Shown: positions 31,231 through 43,290 of the stretch, one piece after another
Layout of the letters: every line of letters starts with the position of its first letter
How positions within the stretch are numbered: the first letter of the stretch is position 1
Origin: Athripsodes cinereus
Lineage: Eukaryota; Arthropoda; Insecta; Trichoptera; Leptoceridae
NCBI GenBank assembly: GCA_947579605.1
Contig: OX388319.1
Span: forward strand, 21,155,447 to 21,219,446
DNA length: 64,000 nucleotides
Direction: 5' to 3'
Translations under genes and position numbers: made by a program
Notes under the pieces: model-generated
The model's database searches: none
The model's input: the letters and a program-made list of their open reading frames with translations, nothing else
Told to the model about the DNA's origin: nothing

Positions 31231-31695
31231 TGGAGTGGATGTTACATCAAGTATGTTAGATGTAGAACATCCGGAATAAGATACACAGGATTTGAGGAAT
31301 GTGAAGATGGAATGGTACTTACCCCGTCCTGTGATCGCCAATGTGTGAACTGTATTCCGTAGTTGCTGTGATTGGCTTTGGAGAGTCACTTTCACTTATT
31401 TTTGCTTTGTTGAATTATTAACGTATGAAAATGAAATGGATGAAAAACCGAATATGAATGAATAATATTCTATTTGTTTTATTCCGCCGTAAATAGATGT
31501 AGTTGTTGTGAACCGTGTTGCGACCGTATGTATACTGATGTTATGTAGGTACCATGGGATAGGTAATGAAAAATGTGACAATAATCGGAAAATATCATGG
31601 GACCTAGGGTGTAGGTAGGATTAGATTTTGGCCCTCTATTTCTCCAGTTACCTAACCATGCACATAATGAAATTAAATATTGATAATATTTAACA
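31231..31695 (-). repeat. BEL/Pao 5' LTR
   Basis: 465 bp with TG...CA ends, identical by eye to the other LTR. On the minus strand it precedes the leader and gag. Confidence 0.92.
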
Positions 31696-31700
31696 GGATA

Positions 31701-32851
31701 TGTTTCGACCAACTAGTGATTCACTAAAAATGCTAATGAAATATGTAAAAATCCCACCGAAGCGGGCAGCTGTCTTCTGCAGAAAAATTCAGAGTACGCC
31801 TTTTGTCGCTAGTGCTAATGTATAAGACTATAGCGTTTATGTAAAATATGCTCAAATATGTGAAGTATTTGTTCATTGACTCTCACATGCAATGTCAAAT
31901 ATGGAAAATGCAAATTATAAATAATAAAAAAATTATATTGTTTTCCTTTATTTCTTCAGCTTGAATGAAAAAACAACTATGAACATATACGACAAAGTCT
32001 TACATATCGGGGCACTTCTGAAATAAAAATAATTAATCAATGAAAAGGTTTCTTATTATCTCAACTTGAAGCAGAATAAGTATATATATGTTATGTATAG
32101 GTACATTGGTTCTCAAAAACCTACATTAAAAGATTTTTCCCATTAGAATATCCGTGTAACATTTACTGTACATAGACAAATAGTAGATGACTAATTCATA
32201 GACATAAATCTCTGATTACGATACATAATGCTACCTATAATGATGTGAATAATTCAATAGCACGTTATAAAATACTGCACTTCAATTTGGTATTTTAATT
32301 CGTGGCAATGAATAAAAACATTAGCTTATGTGTCACTTTCAAGAGGCACGCTCTTGATATTATAAACTTGTAGGTATTTGTGTAAACATAAAAAAATCAT
32401 GAGATCAGTATTATGTATTTTTATAAATAGCTAGACAGACGTTGCCTAGTCTTCTTTCCTTTCTTAATTCAAAGCGTTTCTTGAGAGCACAGGGTGCTGG
32501 CACTGCTGGCTAACAGACGCATTCTCAATGAGCATATCCACTGTCCAGTTTCGCAACTTAACAAGTCGAAAATTACGAAAATTTTGATTTGATTGATAAT
32601 ACACACAATCAACAGCACTCTTTCAATTAAAAAAAAACAAATAACTTAATTAAAATACACGATTCCCTTCATATATTTATTAATATTAAGGTATGGAAAA
32701 AAATGATGTACCTATTTTGAATTCCACAAACTAATATTTCGAATTGTTAAAACTATTGAACGGAACAAAGAAAATGTATGATTTTGACAATGCGATTATT
32801 ATATAGTACATTTCACTTTCTGTTGTGTTTTTAAAGCATAATCCTCGTGGC
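31701..32851. other. No feature seen
   Basis: AT-rich DNA between the BEL element and the next insertion. No gene or repeat recognised. Confidence 0.5.
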
Positions 32852-32866
32852 TTTGAAATATCTGTT

Positions 32867-33111
32867 GATATTTTCAACCGACGGTACTTGGTGGAAATTC
32901 ATGTTGAATTAATTAAAATAAAACACTTATTTGTAGTATATCCACGGTGACTTTATTGGACGCGAGCCGGCTTTCAAGAGCTTCCGCTCTCATCATCAGG
33001 CTGGCGAAAAGTGCCAGCCTGATGATGAGAGCGGAAGCTCTTGAAAGCCGGCTCGCGTCCAATAAAAAGTCACCGTGGATATACTACAAATAAGTGTTTT
33101 ATTTTAATTAA
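32867..33111. mobile_element. Palindromic Penelope-like insertion with 15-bp target duplication
   Basis: TTTGAAATATCTGTT occurs at 32852-32866 and 33112-33126. Between them is a 40-bp unique start, then two ~100-bp inverted arms (from 32907; centre GAAAAGT at 33005-33011). Each arm contains a hammerhead-like core: on the plus strand CTGATGA 33019-33025, hairpin GAGAGC/GCTCTT with a GGAA loop 33027-33042, GAA 33043-33045, and the 8-nt palindrome AGCCGGCT 33046-33053. Stem I is only about 2 bp. A long target duplication suits target-primed retrotransposition; the Penelope link is inference. Confidence 0.65.
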
Positions 33112-33766
33112 TTTGAAATATCTGTTTTGCAGATTTTGAACAGTATATAATTGACTACCTACTTATTTCATGGTGTTCCACTCAGTGGCGTAGCTAGGGT
33201 CATCTGCGCCCGGGGACATGGCACAAAGTCTGCGCCCCTTTCTCGGTGCCCCCAAGAAAATTTTGAAATTTTACGGTTTATATGGTTCATTTTCGAAGCA
33301 TCAATCTGGTATTTGGTAATGAAATAGAATACCCGAGTAATAATTCTCTTTACGATTGTAAACAATTTATTTGAATAAAAATAAAACTATTATTTAACTA
33401 TTTATTAACAATATAAAAACAGCTTTCGCCTTTACAAACATGCAAAATAAAAGGAAACACAATAAATGTAAAATACTCAAACAAAACTTAGTGTACATAA
33501 AATGATGCAAAAGAAAAATATTTAGAATTCACAACACGTGAATAAAGTTGCCTGATATGTTGAGACTTTCAAACAAGTAAAAAATATTTTTACTCTTGAA
33601 CTTTTTTTTTAGATGGCCATTTTTCTAACGTGCCGTGGGTGATTTTTAATGAAAATAGATCTTCAGAAAAATTATTGTATCTTTTTTATTTATTAACATA
33701 TCGAGATAATTTAAAAAAATATATTTTAAGTACAAAATTTCCTAGTTTAAAAAATATTTTAGATCA

Positions 33767-34747
33767 TCAGTTTATTATCTTTATTTTTTATTTATTATAT
33801 AAAACTGCTACACGTTTTTATCATATTTCGACCCTTGAAAATCGTAGAACTGTAAGTGATATGATGTATCTGTATAAGTTGCTGAATAACGAGGTCGATT
33901 CGATTGGTCTAGTACAGAGTATACCATTTAATTGTCCGACGCGAAGCACGCGGTTCCATCATTTGTTCAGATTTCCACTGTGTACCACCAACTATGTGCA
34001 GAATTCTTTTTTGAGACGCTCTTGTTCTGTTTATGATTCATTCTTTCAAAGCCTTGACATACTCGTCATGAATAAGCAAGACTTTAGGGCGGGAGTGTCT
34101 GGGGCCTTGTTGTCATCAGCGGTCCCCGTGGATTGATCTCGGTCTCTCACTGTTTGGCAGCATGGGATCACTTACATTTGGGCGGGGGGTGGATGTGTGT
34201 GCTTGCTTGAATGCATGGCTCTCTCGATCATAGCATCCTTGGGACATTGGATATTGGCTGTGTATTTGATTGGGCTTTGTGACTCATACTGGATGGGTGA
34301 TTTTGTTTATTTGTTTTGTTTTGATTTCTGGTATTTTGGGATTTTATATTTTTAGATTTACTTTGACTTTTTTCAGAAAATTTTAACTTTACCTTCTATC
34401 TCAAGACTTATGTGACTGAAGGACTGATTTCTAGTATTTTAGGATTTTTTGCTTTTATATTTATGTTTTTGTATTGTTTTAAGTATTGTATTATCGTTGT
34501 TTTTAAATTAACTTGACTTTTTTAGAGAATTTTAACTTTTACTTTTTTTTCCTCAAGACTGAGACATTTCTGGTAAGAGTGGAATCTTCGCTGGTCTACA
34601 TGTTAAATGTATTAATTGTCAACATATTGTGTAACGACTGTTTGATTCTAAATATTGTAAAAATAAAATAAAATAAAAATATATTATTATATATTATTAT
34701 TTTATTTATTATATATTATTTATTATAGTTTATTATATATTATTATC
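33767..34747 (+). mobile_element. LINE, 5'-truncated, in the left arm
   Basis: It is flanked by AAATATTTTAGATCA (33752-33766 and 34748-34762). The coding part (to the stop near 34136) has TVSDMMYLYKLLNNEVDS, then IPFNCPTRSTRFHHLF and a SFLRRSCSVYDSFF segment. A 3' UTR of about 540 bp ends in AAATAAAATAAAATAAA. The uninterrupted right arm gives the pre-insertion sequence. Confidence 0.85.
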
Positions 34748-36333
34748 AAATATTTTAGATCAGAAAAAATGCTAAATTTTGCTTCAAATATACAACTCCA
34801 AAGTAGAAAATTTCTCATTTTCGCATCATTATTTCAGAAGGAAAATAACAAATATCATTGTTATTTTTTATTTACAGAGATGTTTTATGTCACTGCCCTC
34901 AGAAGCAGTGCAGATGAATTTAAGATAATCCTTCTTTTTCTATAACTATTTAGTCGAACTTTGTACTTATGTGAAAAAATGCAAATTTTGAAAACAAGTA
35001 TCTGAAAACGGACTGAATGTTTTCTTTTGAAAATTTTACAACATATTGATCGTATTCTTATTGATTAGTGGCAGGAATCATGTGAGTGATATCAGAGCGG
35101 TTTTTGGGATATAGTGTTTTTCCCGCGGACTGTTTTTGTAAAAAGAAATCAATACAAAATTCTTAATATTTTTTGTTTGAAACCGTAGCGAAATAATTTT
35201 AAAAACATTATATTGAGTAATTATGAGAAGTTGAGAATTGAGAAGTAATAATAATTTTGTTATATATTGATATTTTATTATATATTTTAATAAATACCAA
35301 AACTTCATCTCAAGGTCATTATATGTTTTATGAAAAAAGATGATTTTTATACGAAATTTTTAAATAGAAAAGAGTAAGATTTCATTGTTTTTTTTTCCGC
35401 ATAATAAATACTTTAAATAGTACTCTCAGACAAAGAAATATGAAATGTCCAAAAGGAGCGCTCAATTTTTTATGATTGAAATAGTGACACTCCTTCGACC
35501 GTTAAATCCATTATTTAAAGTTCTTTATCTGATTTTTTTCAAAAAAATTTGAAAATAATATCTTCTAGTTACAGTTAATAAACCACAGAAGTTATTTGTA
35601 TGTAGTCCAAGTGGTTTTTAAAATATGGTCTTTTGAATTTGTTCATACCAAAATATAGTCTCATCATTACTCAATATAATGTTTTTTTAAATAATTTCGC
35701 TACTGTTTCAAACAAAAAAAAATTAAGGATTTTGTATTGATTTCCTTTAACAAAAACTGCCCGCGGGAAAAACATTGTATCCCAAAAACCGCTCCGATAT
35801 CACTCATATAATTCCTGCCACTTATCAATAAGAATACGATTAATATCTTGTAAAATTTTCAAAAGAAAATATTCAGTCCATTTTCAGATAAGTATTTATT
35901 TACAAAATTTCCATTTTTTCACAAAAGTGCAAAGTTCGACTAGTTATAGAAAAAGAAGGATTATCTTAAATTCATCTGCACTGCTTCTGAGGGCAGTGAC
36001 ATAAAATATCTCTGTAAATAAAAAATATCAATGATGATATTTGTTGTTTTCATTCTGAAATAATGATGCGATAATGAGAAATTTTCTACTTTGGAGTTGT
36101 ATATTTGAAGCAAAAATTAGCAATTTTTCGATAGATATCAATGATCTAAAATATTTTTAAGACTAGATAATTTTGTACTTAAAATATATTTTTTTAAATT
36201 ATTATTATTGGATCACTTATATTGCGCTGTTTTTGTAATGAAATCACTTCAAGAGCGCATTTACAAGATTATTTGTCACTTTAATTTATTTTTATTAATT
36301 TTAAAATACATAAAATAAATAAAATACATAAAA

Positions 36334-36596
36334 TCCCGTGGAGCACCCGGTAAAGAATTGGTCTCCCACTCTTCTCCATAAATTTTCGAGTGTCCTGTAA
36401 AAGGCACGTGTTCGAAAAAATAAGACATTTTACATCTCAAATTCGGCGATGAGGTTTGCCACCCATCCTGAATGTCTTAATTTTATATTGGCACGGAGAA
36501 GACAGCTTGCATGTTTTATATGCAGCTGGTCTGCTGGCTACCCCACTTGTGGGATATGCCGTGATGGTATAGTACCTAGTAGTAGTAGTAGTAGTA
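36334..36596 (+). repeat. SINE-like repeat, fullest copy
   Basis: It starts CCCGTGGAGCACCCGGTAAA, passes GTCCTGTAAAAGGCACGTGT, TTCGAAAAAATAAGACATTT, GCCACCCATCCTGAATGTCT and GCAGCTGGTCTGCTGGCTAC, and ends CCGTGATGGTATAG followed by TAG repeats. The trinucleotide tail is SINE-like. A GTTCGAA word resembles part of a pol III B box, but no convincing A box is seen, so tRNA derivation is unproven. Confidence 0.8.
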
Positions 36597-37620
36597 AAAT
36601 ACAAATTATCTCGATATGTTAATAAATAAAAAAGATACAATAATTTTTCTGAAGATCTATTTTCATTAAAAATCACGTTAGAAAAATGGCGGAAAAAAAT
36701 ATATTCGAGAGCAAAAAAATAATGCTTGTTTGAAAGTCTCAACACATCAGGCAATTGACAGGCAAAGTATAAAAACATCGAGCAACAATTTTTACATTTT
36801 TTGGTTGCTTTTAAATGGATTGATACAAATACAAGTAAAATAAAATAAAATTACCGAAAAATTTGCTAGATTTAAAATATTATTTAAAACAACAACTTAC
36901 TTGCTACATTTCTATGCAATGACAAATTTATATCTTTTCAACTAATGGGAAGTATTATATTTTTTCTTTACACTCGCGTAAAATCCTGTATTCGACTCAA
37001 AGATATCCAACCTGAATAATTGTTAAAACCAGATGTCTCTTTCAGTTATGAAGAAAAATATTTGAACCTGAACTGATCTTTTTTAAAAAAGAAAACGCCA
37101 TCAGCAATCCTGTATTGTGGATACTTAATTTTGTTTAATGCTCAATGGGGGCGCCAAAATCGTGTTTGCCAACTGATTTGCAATAAAGACATTTGTGAAG
37201 CTCCAAAATTCAATCTTGCAAAAGTATTTGGGATACGTTAGTTTACATCAAAATAAAATTAAAAAAAATAGTTTTCATACTCATTTTGGCGCCCCCTAAT
37301 GTGGCGCCCGGGGACATATGTCCCCCCCTGCCCCCCCCTAGCTACGCCACTGTTCCACTTATCCCAATGATTTTCCCCTTCCCATTCTCTTGCTGTTTGT
37401 CAGGGTTGTTAGTGTAAGAATTTTTAAATTTTTTAAATCTTTTTACTTTTTTTAAATTTTTTAATGGTTTTTTATTGATTTATTCTTTAATTAAATAATT
37501 TTTCAGTTTTTTTTTAATTGTTCAATTTTGATTGTGAATTTGTAGTGACTATTAATTTTTTAGTGTTGTTTATTTGTATAACTACTGTTTTGTTCTTATT
37601 TTATAAATTATATATATAAT

Positions 37621-38545
37621 GAGTTACAATCCATTGGATTGGTCTGCAACGAGTTTGGTTTTTCTTCTCCATTCGTCTCTATTCTCAGCCAGTCTTTTCA
37701 GCTCTACGTATGAGCCACAGTTCATGTCCCTCTTCAGTTGGTCCATATATGCGTCTCTTGGTCGGCCTCTGCCATTTGTCCCCTCGGTTTTACCCTCCGC
37801 GATGGCGATGAGTAGTCCTGGGTGCCTGATGTTGTGGCCAATCCAGTTAGCTCGCTGTTGGCTGATTCTCTTAAGGAGTTGCCTTTTTTCGCCTACCCTG
37901 GTTAATACTTTTTCGTTTTCGACGTGCTCTGACCAATGGATCTTAAGCATGCGTCTGTAGCACCACATTTCAAAGGCCGCCAACCGTCCGCTTTCACTTT
38001 TGCTGATGGTCCATGTCTCACAACCATAAAGCAGAATGCTCCATACAAAGGCTTTAGTAAGGTTCTTCCTTACGCTTAAGTCAATATTTGGGGATTCCAA
38101 TATCTTCGATTTTTTGTTAAAGGCAATCCTTGCCTGGTTTATTCTGCTTACAATCTGCTTTGGAGCGTCCATCCTGGTTTATTCTGCTGCCCAGGTACAC
38201 GAATTCACTTACTTGTTTGATGCTCACTCCATTTATGGCAATGTTCGCAGTCGCTTCCTCTCTTCCAACGACCATACATTTTGTTTTTTCTTTATTTATT
38301 TTCATGTTGTACTTTGACAACAGTATACTTTCCATTTTTCCTAAGGCTTCGTTCAGCTCCATCTCGGAGTCTGCGAGCAGTGCTATGTCGTCAGCATATC
38401 TTATCATGTCGACCTTTTTCCATTTATTTTTACTCCTGTCCAGTTCTTCATTTCTTCTCTCAGTTCATCAATGGCTCGCTGTATATAGCAGTTAAAGAGA
38501 GCTGGCGACATTGAGCATCCTTGTCTTACGCCTTGTTTAAATTTT
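37621..38545 (-). pseudogene. RT-LINE ORF2 fragment (RT to C-terminus)
   Basis: On the minus strand GVRQGCSMSPALFNCYIQRA (RT motif) is followed, after a small deletion, by IRYADDIALLADSEMELNEA (active site YADD), and after a frameshift near 38160 by ILLYGCETWTISKSESGRLA and the C-terminal GRGRPRDAYMDQLKRD region, ending at 37624. The RT fingers and endonuclease are missing. It is the parent type of the 89-bp array at 22597-23219 and of the scraps at 6930-7230 and 8514-8625. Likely RTE-like, clade not proven. Confidence 0.85.
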
Positions 38546-38708
38546 AATTATAGATGACAACCTTATGGGCTTAAAATATTGTGATTAGTGAAAATTGTAC
38601 GCACTTTTAAATAGTGTAATACATTGTTTATATGTTGTCTCTTGTATATTGTTTCAACTTACATGTATTATCTGAAGTGTGTCATTGGTGAATGAATAAA
38701 TAAATAAA
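38546..38708 (+). repeat. Probable LINE 3' tail
   Basis: A short unit ends GGTGAATGAATAAATAAATA, a typical TAAA-type LINE tail. Its coding part is not present. Confidence 0.4.
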
Positions 38709-39937
38709 TAATACAAATACACAAAAAATTACAAAAATGGCGATTTCTGGAATGTAGGACATTTTTACTTGTTGAGTAATGGAACTGGAAAATTGATATA
38801 AATAATAATAGCATTGCCCTATGCTTTTGCTCGTATTGAAATTCTACCTTGTTTAATGGATGTATATCCTATATTGAAATCAATATAATTCATGAAATTA
38901 AAGTGCATGCAAAAGACACTATTACAGTTTGAATAATGCGGACGAATGAATGAATTAGAGAGGCTATAATCATATAACCAAAGTATTATTCATCTTGAGA
39001 ATTAAGTTTAAGTGATACAGATGCTAGGAATCATCTAAGATTGTTTGAAGTTTAAATTACTAGAGTTAAGTTGCCATAGCAAAACATTATTACAATAGCC
39101 AAGCACGGAGAGGGAAGAAGTACATACTTGATTTCGAAATTCACTCACCAAGTGTTTTCAAAGGCTTGGCAACAACATTTCCTCACTATAGGTACAGTTC
39201 TTCAATGTTATATATATGTAGATTCCGATTGAGGCTCACATTGTCATGAAATGTACAGAGATAAACTTGGGAACTGAGAAGAACTTCATACAACACGAAA
39301 ACTTGGATCGACTTCAAACTCTATACATTTGAAGTTTCCACGATAGGTACTCATTGCAGAATTTTCGTTACTTTCATATGAATATAATATGTTATATTGT
39401 GCTACAATAAAAAAAGTATTAGATACCATATTACCAAATTTGATTAATTTTAGAATTTCGGAAACTTCAAAGAAATGTGTAAGACCTTAAGCCTTCACGG
39501 CTGGCGTACTAACATGTTTCGAGCTATGTGACGTTCTAAGAAATATTTAGTAAAAATATTGGCGGAAGTGAACGATTTGTATGTTTATTACATGCAGTTA
39601 ATTCATTGTCTAGCTCACTCAAGGATTTATGATGTGTATGGTTGAGGGATATGTTGTTTTTTATTTTATATAGAGTAATTTACTCTATAAGGCTTGTTTA
39701 TTTATTATTTCATGTATGGACAGTTTACAGTGCAGTATTTGCTTACTATAAATATGATTGTGTACAGTATATGTAGGAGATAAATGCTTTTCATGATTGT
39801 GTATATTTTTGTGTACATGATTGATATGTTTGCCCTAGTACAGGATCTACCTAGTTGGTCGGCATCAATTTAGTAAATTGTAATTAAGAAATAAATAAAA
39901 GTCTTTCTATATAAAAAAAAAATATTGATAGAATTAT
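38709..39937. other. No gene seen
   Basis: AT-rich sequence. It ends with a possible retroelement tail (AAGAAATAAATAAAAG, then an A run at about 39914-39921). Confidence 0.45.
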
Positions 39938-40063
39938 TATAAGAGTACATTCCAAAACATAATATATTATAGTTGAGAAGCTAATCCACAATCTGGAAGA
40001 ACAAATATTTCAATCAAGAGTTTAAACATAAATATCTTTATAAGAGTACATTCCAAAACATAA
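39938..40063. repeat. 101-bp minisatellite, left part
   Basis: The end of one unit and one full unit (39963-40063), each running from TATATTATAGTTGAGAAGC to TACATTCCAAAACATAA. The Helitron dimer begins directly after the last A at 40063. Confidence 0.9.
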
Positions 40064-40661
40064 TCCTTATATCTTATAAAAATGATTTTTGAATTTCCAT
40101 ACTAACGAAGACCGGGCTATACTCTCCCATTTCAAGGAATTTGCGTTCCATTGACCTGACCATTACAAGATGAGGTATATATGTTAAATAAAAACCCACT
40201 AAATGCCGTACTTTCTTTTTGAGGAGCGAGAAAAACAGCAAAAAAAAGTGTAAAAAAAAAGTGTGAATGAGATAAAAAATACGTTTTTTACGTCAGTTTG
40301 AAAGGGTAAGAAAATATTCTTTACCGCCAAAATTGTGTACCATATTATATTGCCATACTAAAATTAATTAAGAAAATATCGATAATTTATTTCGAGTAAA
40401 TGTATCATTATAAATGTATGTTACATAAAATAGTTTAATTTGTGTTTTTTTAATACTTTTGAAACATGTTTTACGCGAATTAACCAATATTTAAATAAAT
40501 TGAACGTGTTACATGAAGATTCAAGAAACGAAAAAACATTATTTTTTGTTAACGGCAACATCGGCTGTTTAAATTCAGCCAATCACTTTTTGAATGTTTT
40601 ATAAATATTCTACGTCGGCCAATCACGTCGCTCGATAATTTGACATATTGGAAACGACGCC

Positions 40662-41450
40662 ATATCGTCGGCGTCAAGGAAAAACTCACCAAATACAATT
40701 TTTGTTGAAATTGAGTTATTTATACTAGCAAATTTGTTTTTTCATGCTTTATTTAGGAAAAATTCCCCAAAATTATAGGAGTACATATTACCATAGAAAT
40801 GAAAAACACATTAACTCACCAACTATCAAATACGAATATTTGCGATAAGGAAAAAGTCACCAAAGTATGTGAATTGTATTATTTTTTTGGTATTTCCATT
40901 TTATTTATTCAAAATTTGTGCACATTCAGGCAAGTAAAAAACACAAAAATAATAAACGGTACAAAAATCACATGCTATCAATAAATTAGTCCATTTGATG
41001 GAATTTCTTTTTGTTTCCTGGATTGTTAGTATTTACATTGTATTAGTATCAACATTGTATTATTATTATTTCATTTGGTATATAAACATAAAATTTTCTT
41101 AACTTTATAATAAAAATAATGAGTTTCTATGGTTCCTATTCAGTTTTATAATGATTATTAATCAATTTAAAAAATCACCAACTGTATTACCCTATGTAAG
41201 GAGTGAGTATTAAAAAACCAACCAAATACAAAAAAACTGATTTTCTTGATTTTTTTCTATTAATTAATCCAGATTTTAAGTTGTTTGATATAAGAAAATA
41301 TATGTTAAGAACATTAAAAAATACTGTTTTACTCTATCGGTTATAGTTTTCAAGTTATCGAAATTTCAATTATTGAAAATTAATAAAATGCCTGTATCTC
41401 ATAATTTTAGTTTTGTTAGTTGGTGACTTTTTCCTTGACGCCGACGATAT
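40662..41450. mobile_element. TIR element in unit 1
   Basis: Ends ATATCGTCGGCGTCAAGGAA and its inverse, about 32-bp inverted repeats extending to TCACCAA, 789 bp apart. Words like GGAAAAAGTCACCAAA recur inside (about 40678, 40846). No transposase. Target duplication unclear because the outermost bases are palindromic. Confidence 0.7.
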
Positions 41451-43074
41451 ATTTTGACAAAATAAAGAAAGACGCGACACGCGACATGTCTATTTCGTAA
41501 AGTCTGCGTTCCGTACAGAATTATTTGTTTAACTACTACATTTTATAAAATAATAAACTTCATAGTATGATAATAAAATATGGTACATTATATTATGTAC
41601 AAATGTGAGTGGTGCCTTTCACACAATATTATGTACATAGTGAATAAAGCAAAGTGAACACTATAACAAATATTTTTGGACTAAATGAAAGGTAATAATA
41701 ATGTTTATGTACACATTCATATAAAGTCAATAGATAAAATGAACTAAGTAATATGATACGTTAGTTTCTACGAAGAAATGTTTGAGGTTATGCCTTAAAA
41801 ACACAAGTAAATATAACATTTGTTACAGGAGTTAGTTTTGTTTATAAACAACTCAAATTATAAACTGACATTACACAATTACATTCTGAAGTATTTTACT
41901 ATTTATGTTGGAGCTAGCTATTCGAAAAAACCGTTGTATTATTTAATTGATATTGATAATATTAAGTTTGTTGATGCGACATTATAAAAACGACATTATG
42001 ATTTGAGGTTATGTTTTCAAAACACAATAAAGTATAACATTTTTGTTACATATTGTGTCAGTTTTATTTTAAAACATTACTTGAAATATGAAGTACTCAC
42101 AAACTGAAATTATACAATTAATTATTCTGAAGTGATGTGTTTTTTTATGTTGAAGCTAGACAACGAAATACCATGATATATATTGATATTAAAAATATTA
42201 AGTTTGTAGATGCGACATTAGTGAGTAATTTATAAAAAAGATACTTAGATATTTAGTATCGAACTAAATACTAAAACTATGTTTGTTTTAACCTTTTTAC
42301 AGAAATAATACAAAGTGCACAACAATAAACTATTGATAAGAACGTTTTTGATGTTAAAGAAATCATAAATAGTACGACAACTACCTATTTTCATTTCCAT
42401 GATAAGGACATTTGAGGGCTAGGAAAAGGAATCTGGTTTCTGCCTTGTGCTTCTATGAGAATATTGAGAGAATTGTATCATTTTAATAAAGGTTATAGTT
42501 TATTTATTTGTTAATTGAAATACAACAGCACATAATACATACCTATATAAGTAACTTAAATCAAAGAAGAAAAAAAAATAAGGCCAAATACCATTACAGT
42601 GTTTTATACAAACTTAATTTATAAGGCACTTAATACATACATTTCATCCATATTTATATCTATATATAACAAGAAAATAAAACCAGTTAATAGGAATAAA
42701 TAATTATGAATCCTTTTGGATTATATTTTAATAATCTAATAAAATGTACCAAGATTGTTATAAGTGAACTTTCACTAAACGAACAATAATTTTCATAAAA
42801 TCTGTATTAGAGAGTTATCTAAAATGTATTTTATAATATATAATATTCTTTTACAGATGTGACTGATTATTTATTTCAATGACAAAATTCATGAATTACA
42901 ATATTATCTGTGTAATAAGTGATGTTAGCAGAAGATGGACAAATCTAACATCTGAGACTGGACAAACATCCAAGAAGTGGAGATAGAGAAGTATTTGTTT
43001 AAGTAAGTGCTTGCAATTGGGGGAACTTAAGATTGTACAGAAAGAAGAATCTTTATTATTAAACTCAATAAAAA
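41451..43074. other. Helitron unit 1 interior, no gene seen
   Basis: AT-rich filler, with similar blocks around 41880-41960 and 42110-42200 (TTGATATTGATAATATTAAG and TTGATATTAAAAATATTAAG), suggesting an old internal duplication. The same stretch in unit 2 is 50330-51953. Confidence 0.45.
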
Positions 43075-43290
43075 CTCGGAGATGTGGAAGGCCGAGGATC
43101 AAATGGCAAGATCATCTAAAGCAAAATTACAGGACGGCCATGTGTTGAGTACATTGAAAAGGAGAACATGCATGAGGAATTTTATAACACTAACAAAAGT
43201 GAAAGATATATGCAAGAATAGAAGGAAGTGGCGTTCAATTCTTTCTGCCTACCCCGCAAAGAAGTGGCATGATGGTGTGTATGTGTAAGT
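43075..43290 (+). pseudogene. LINE ORF2 C-terminal scrap, unit 1
   Basis: It resembles the C-terminus at 48486-48737, with DGHVLSTLKRRTCMRN and NRRKWRSILSAYPAK, preceded by a frame break. Unit 2 copy at 51954-52169. Confidence 0.65.

Larger units (their letters stand above)
23845..31695 (-). mobile_element. BEL/Pao LTR retrotransposon, 7851 bp including a nested LINE
   Basis: LTRs at 23845-24309 and 31231-31695 (465 bp each) appear identical. The host duplication GGATA lies at 23840-23844 and 31696-31700. Gag-protease and pol frames run on the minus strand. A purine tract (GGGGTGGGGAATA on the minus strand) abuts the 3' LTR. The pol region is split by a poly(A)-tailed LINE at 27289-28212, so this copy cannot make a full Pol. 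Confidence 0.95.
33183..37352. mobile_element. hAT-like foldback element, 4170 bp, with nested insertions
   Basis: The ends CAGTGGCGTAGCTAGG and CCTAGCTACGCCACTG are inverse and flanked by TTCCACT (33176-33182 and 37353-37359). Most of the interior is a long inverted repeat: left arm about 33550-35290, right arm about 35625-36745, with a unique centre. The left arm is broken by a LINE (33767-34747), the right by a SINE-bearing insertion (about 36203-36609). No transposase seen. Near the right end lies GGGGACATATGTCCCC (37310-37325), a perfect palindrome. Confidence 0.85.

Noticed and set aside
36334..36596. tRNA-derived SINE or tRNA gene
   Set aside because: Only a GTTCGAA word resembles a B box; no A box and no cloverleaf could be drawn.
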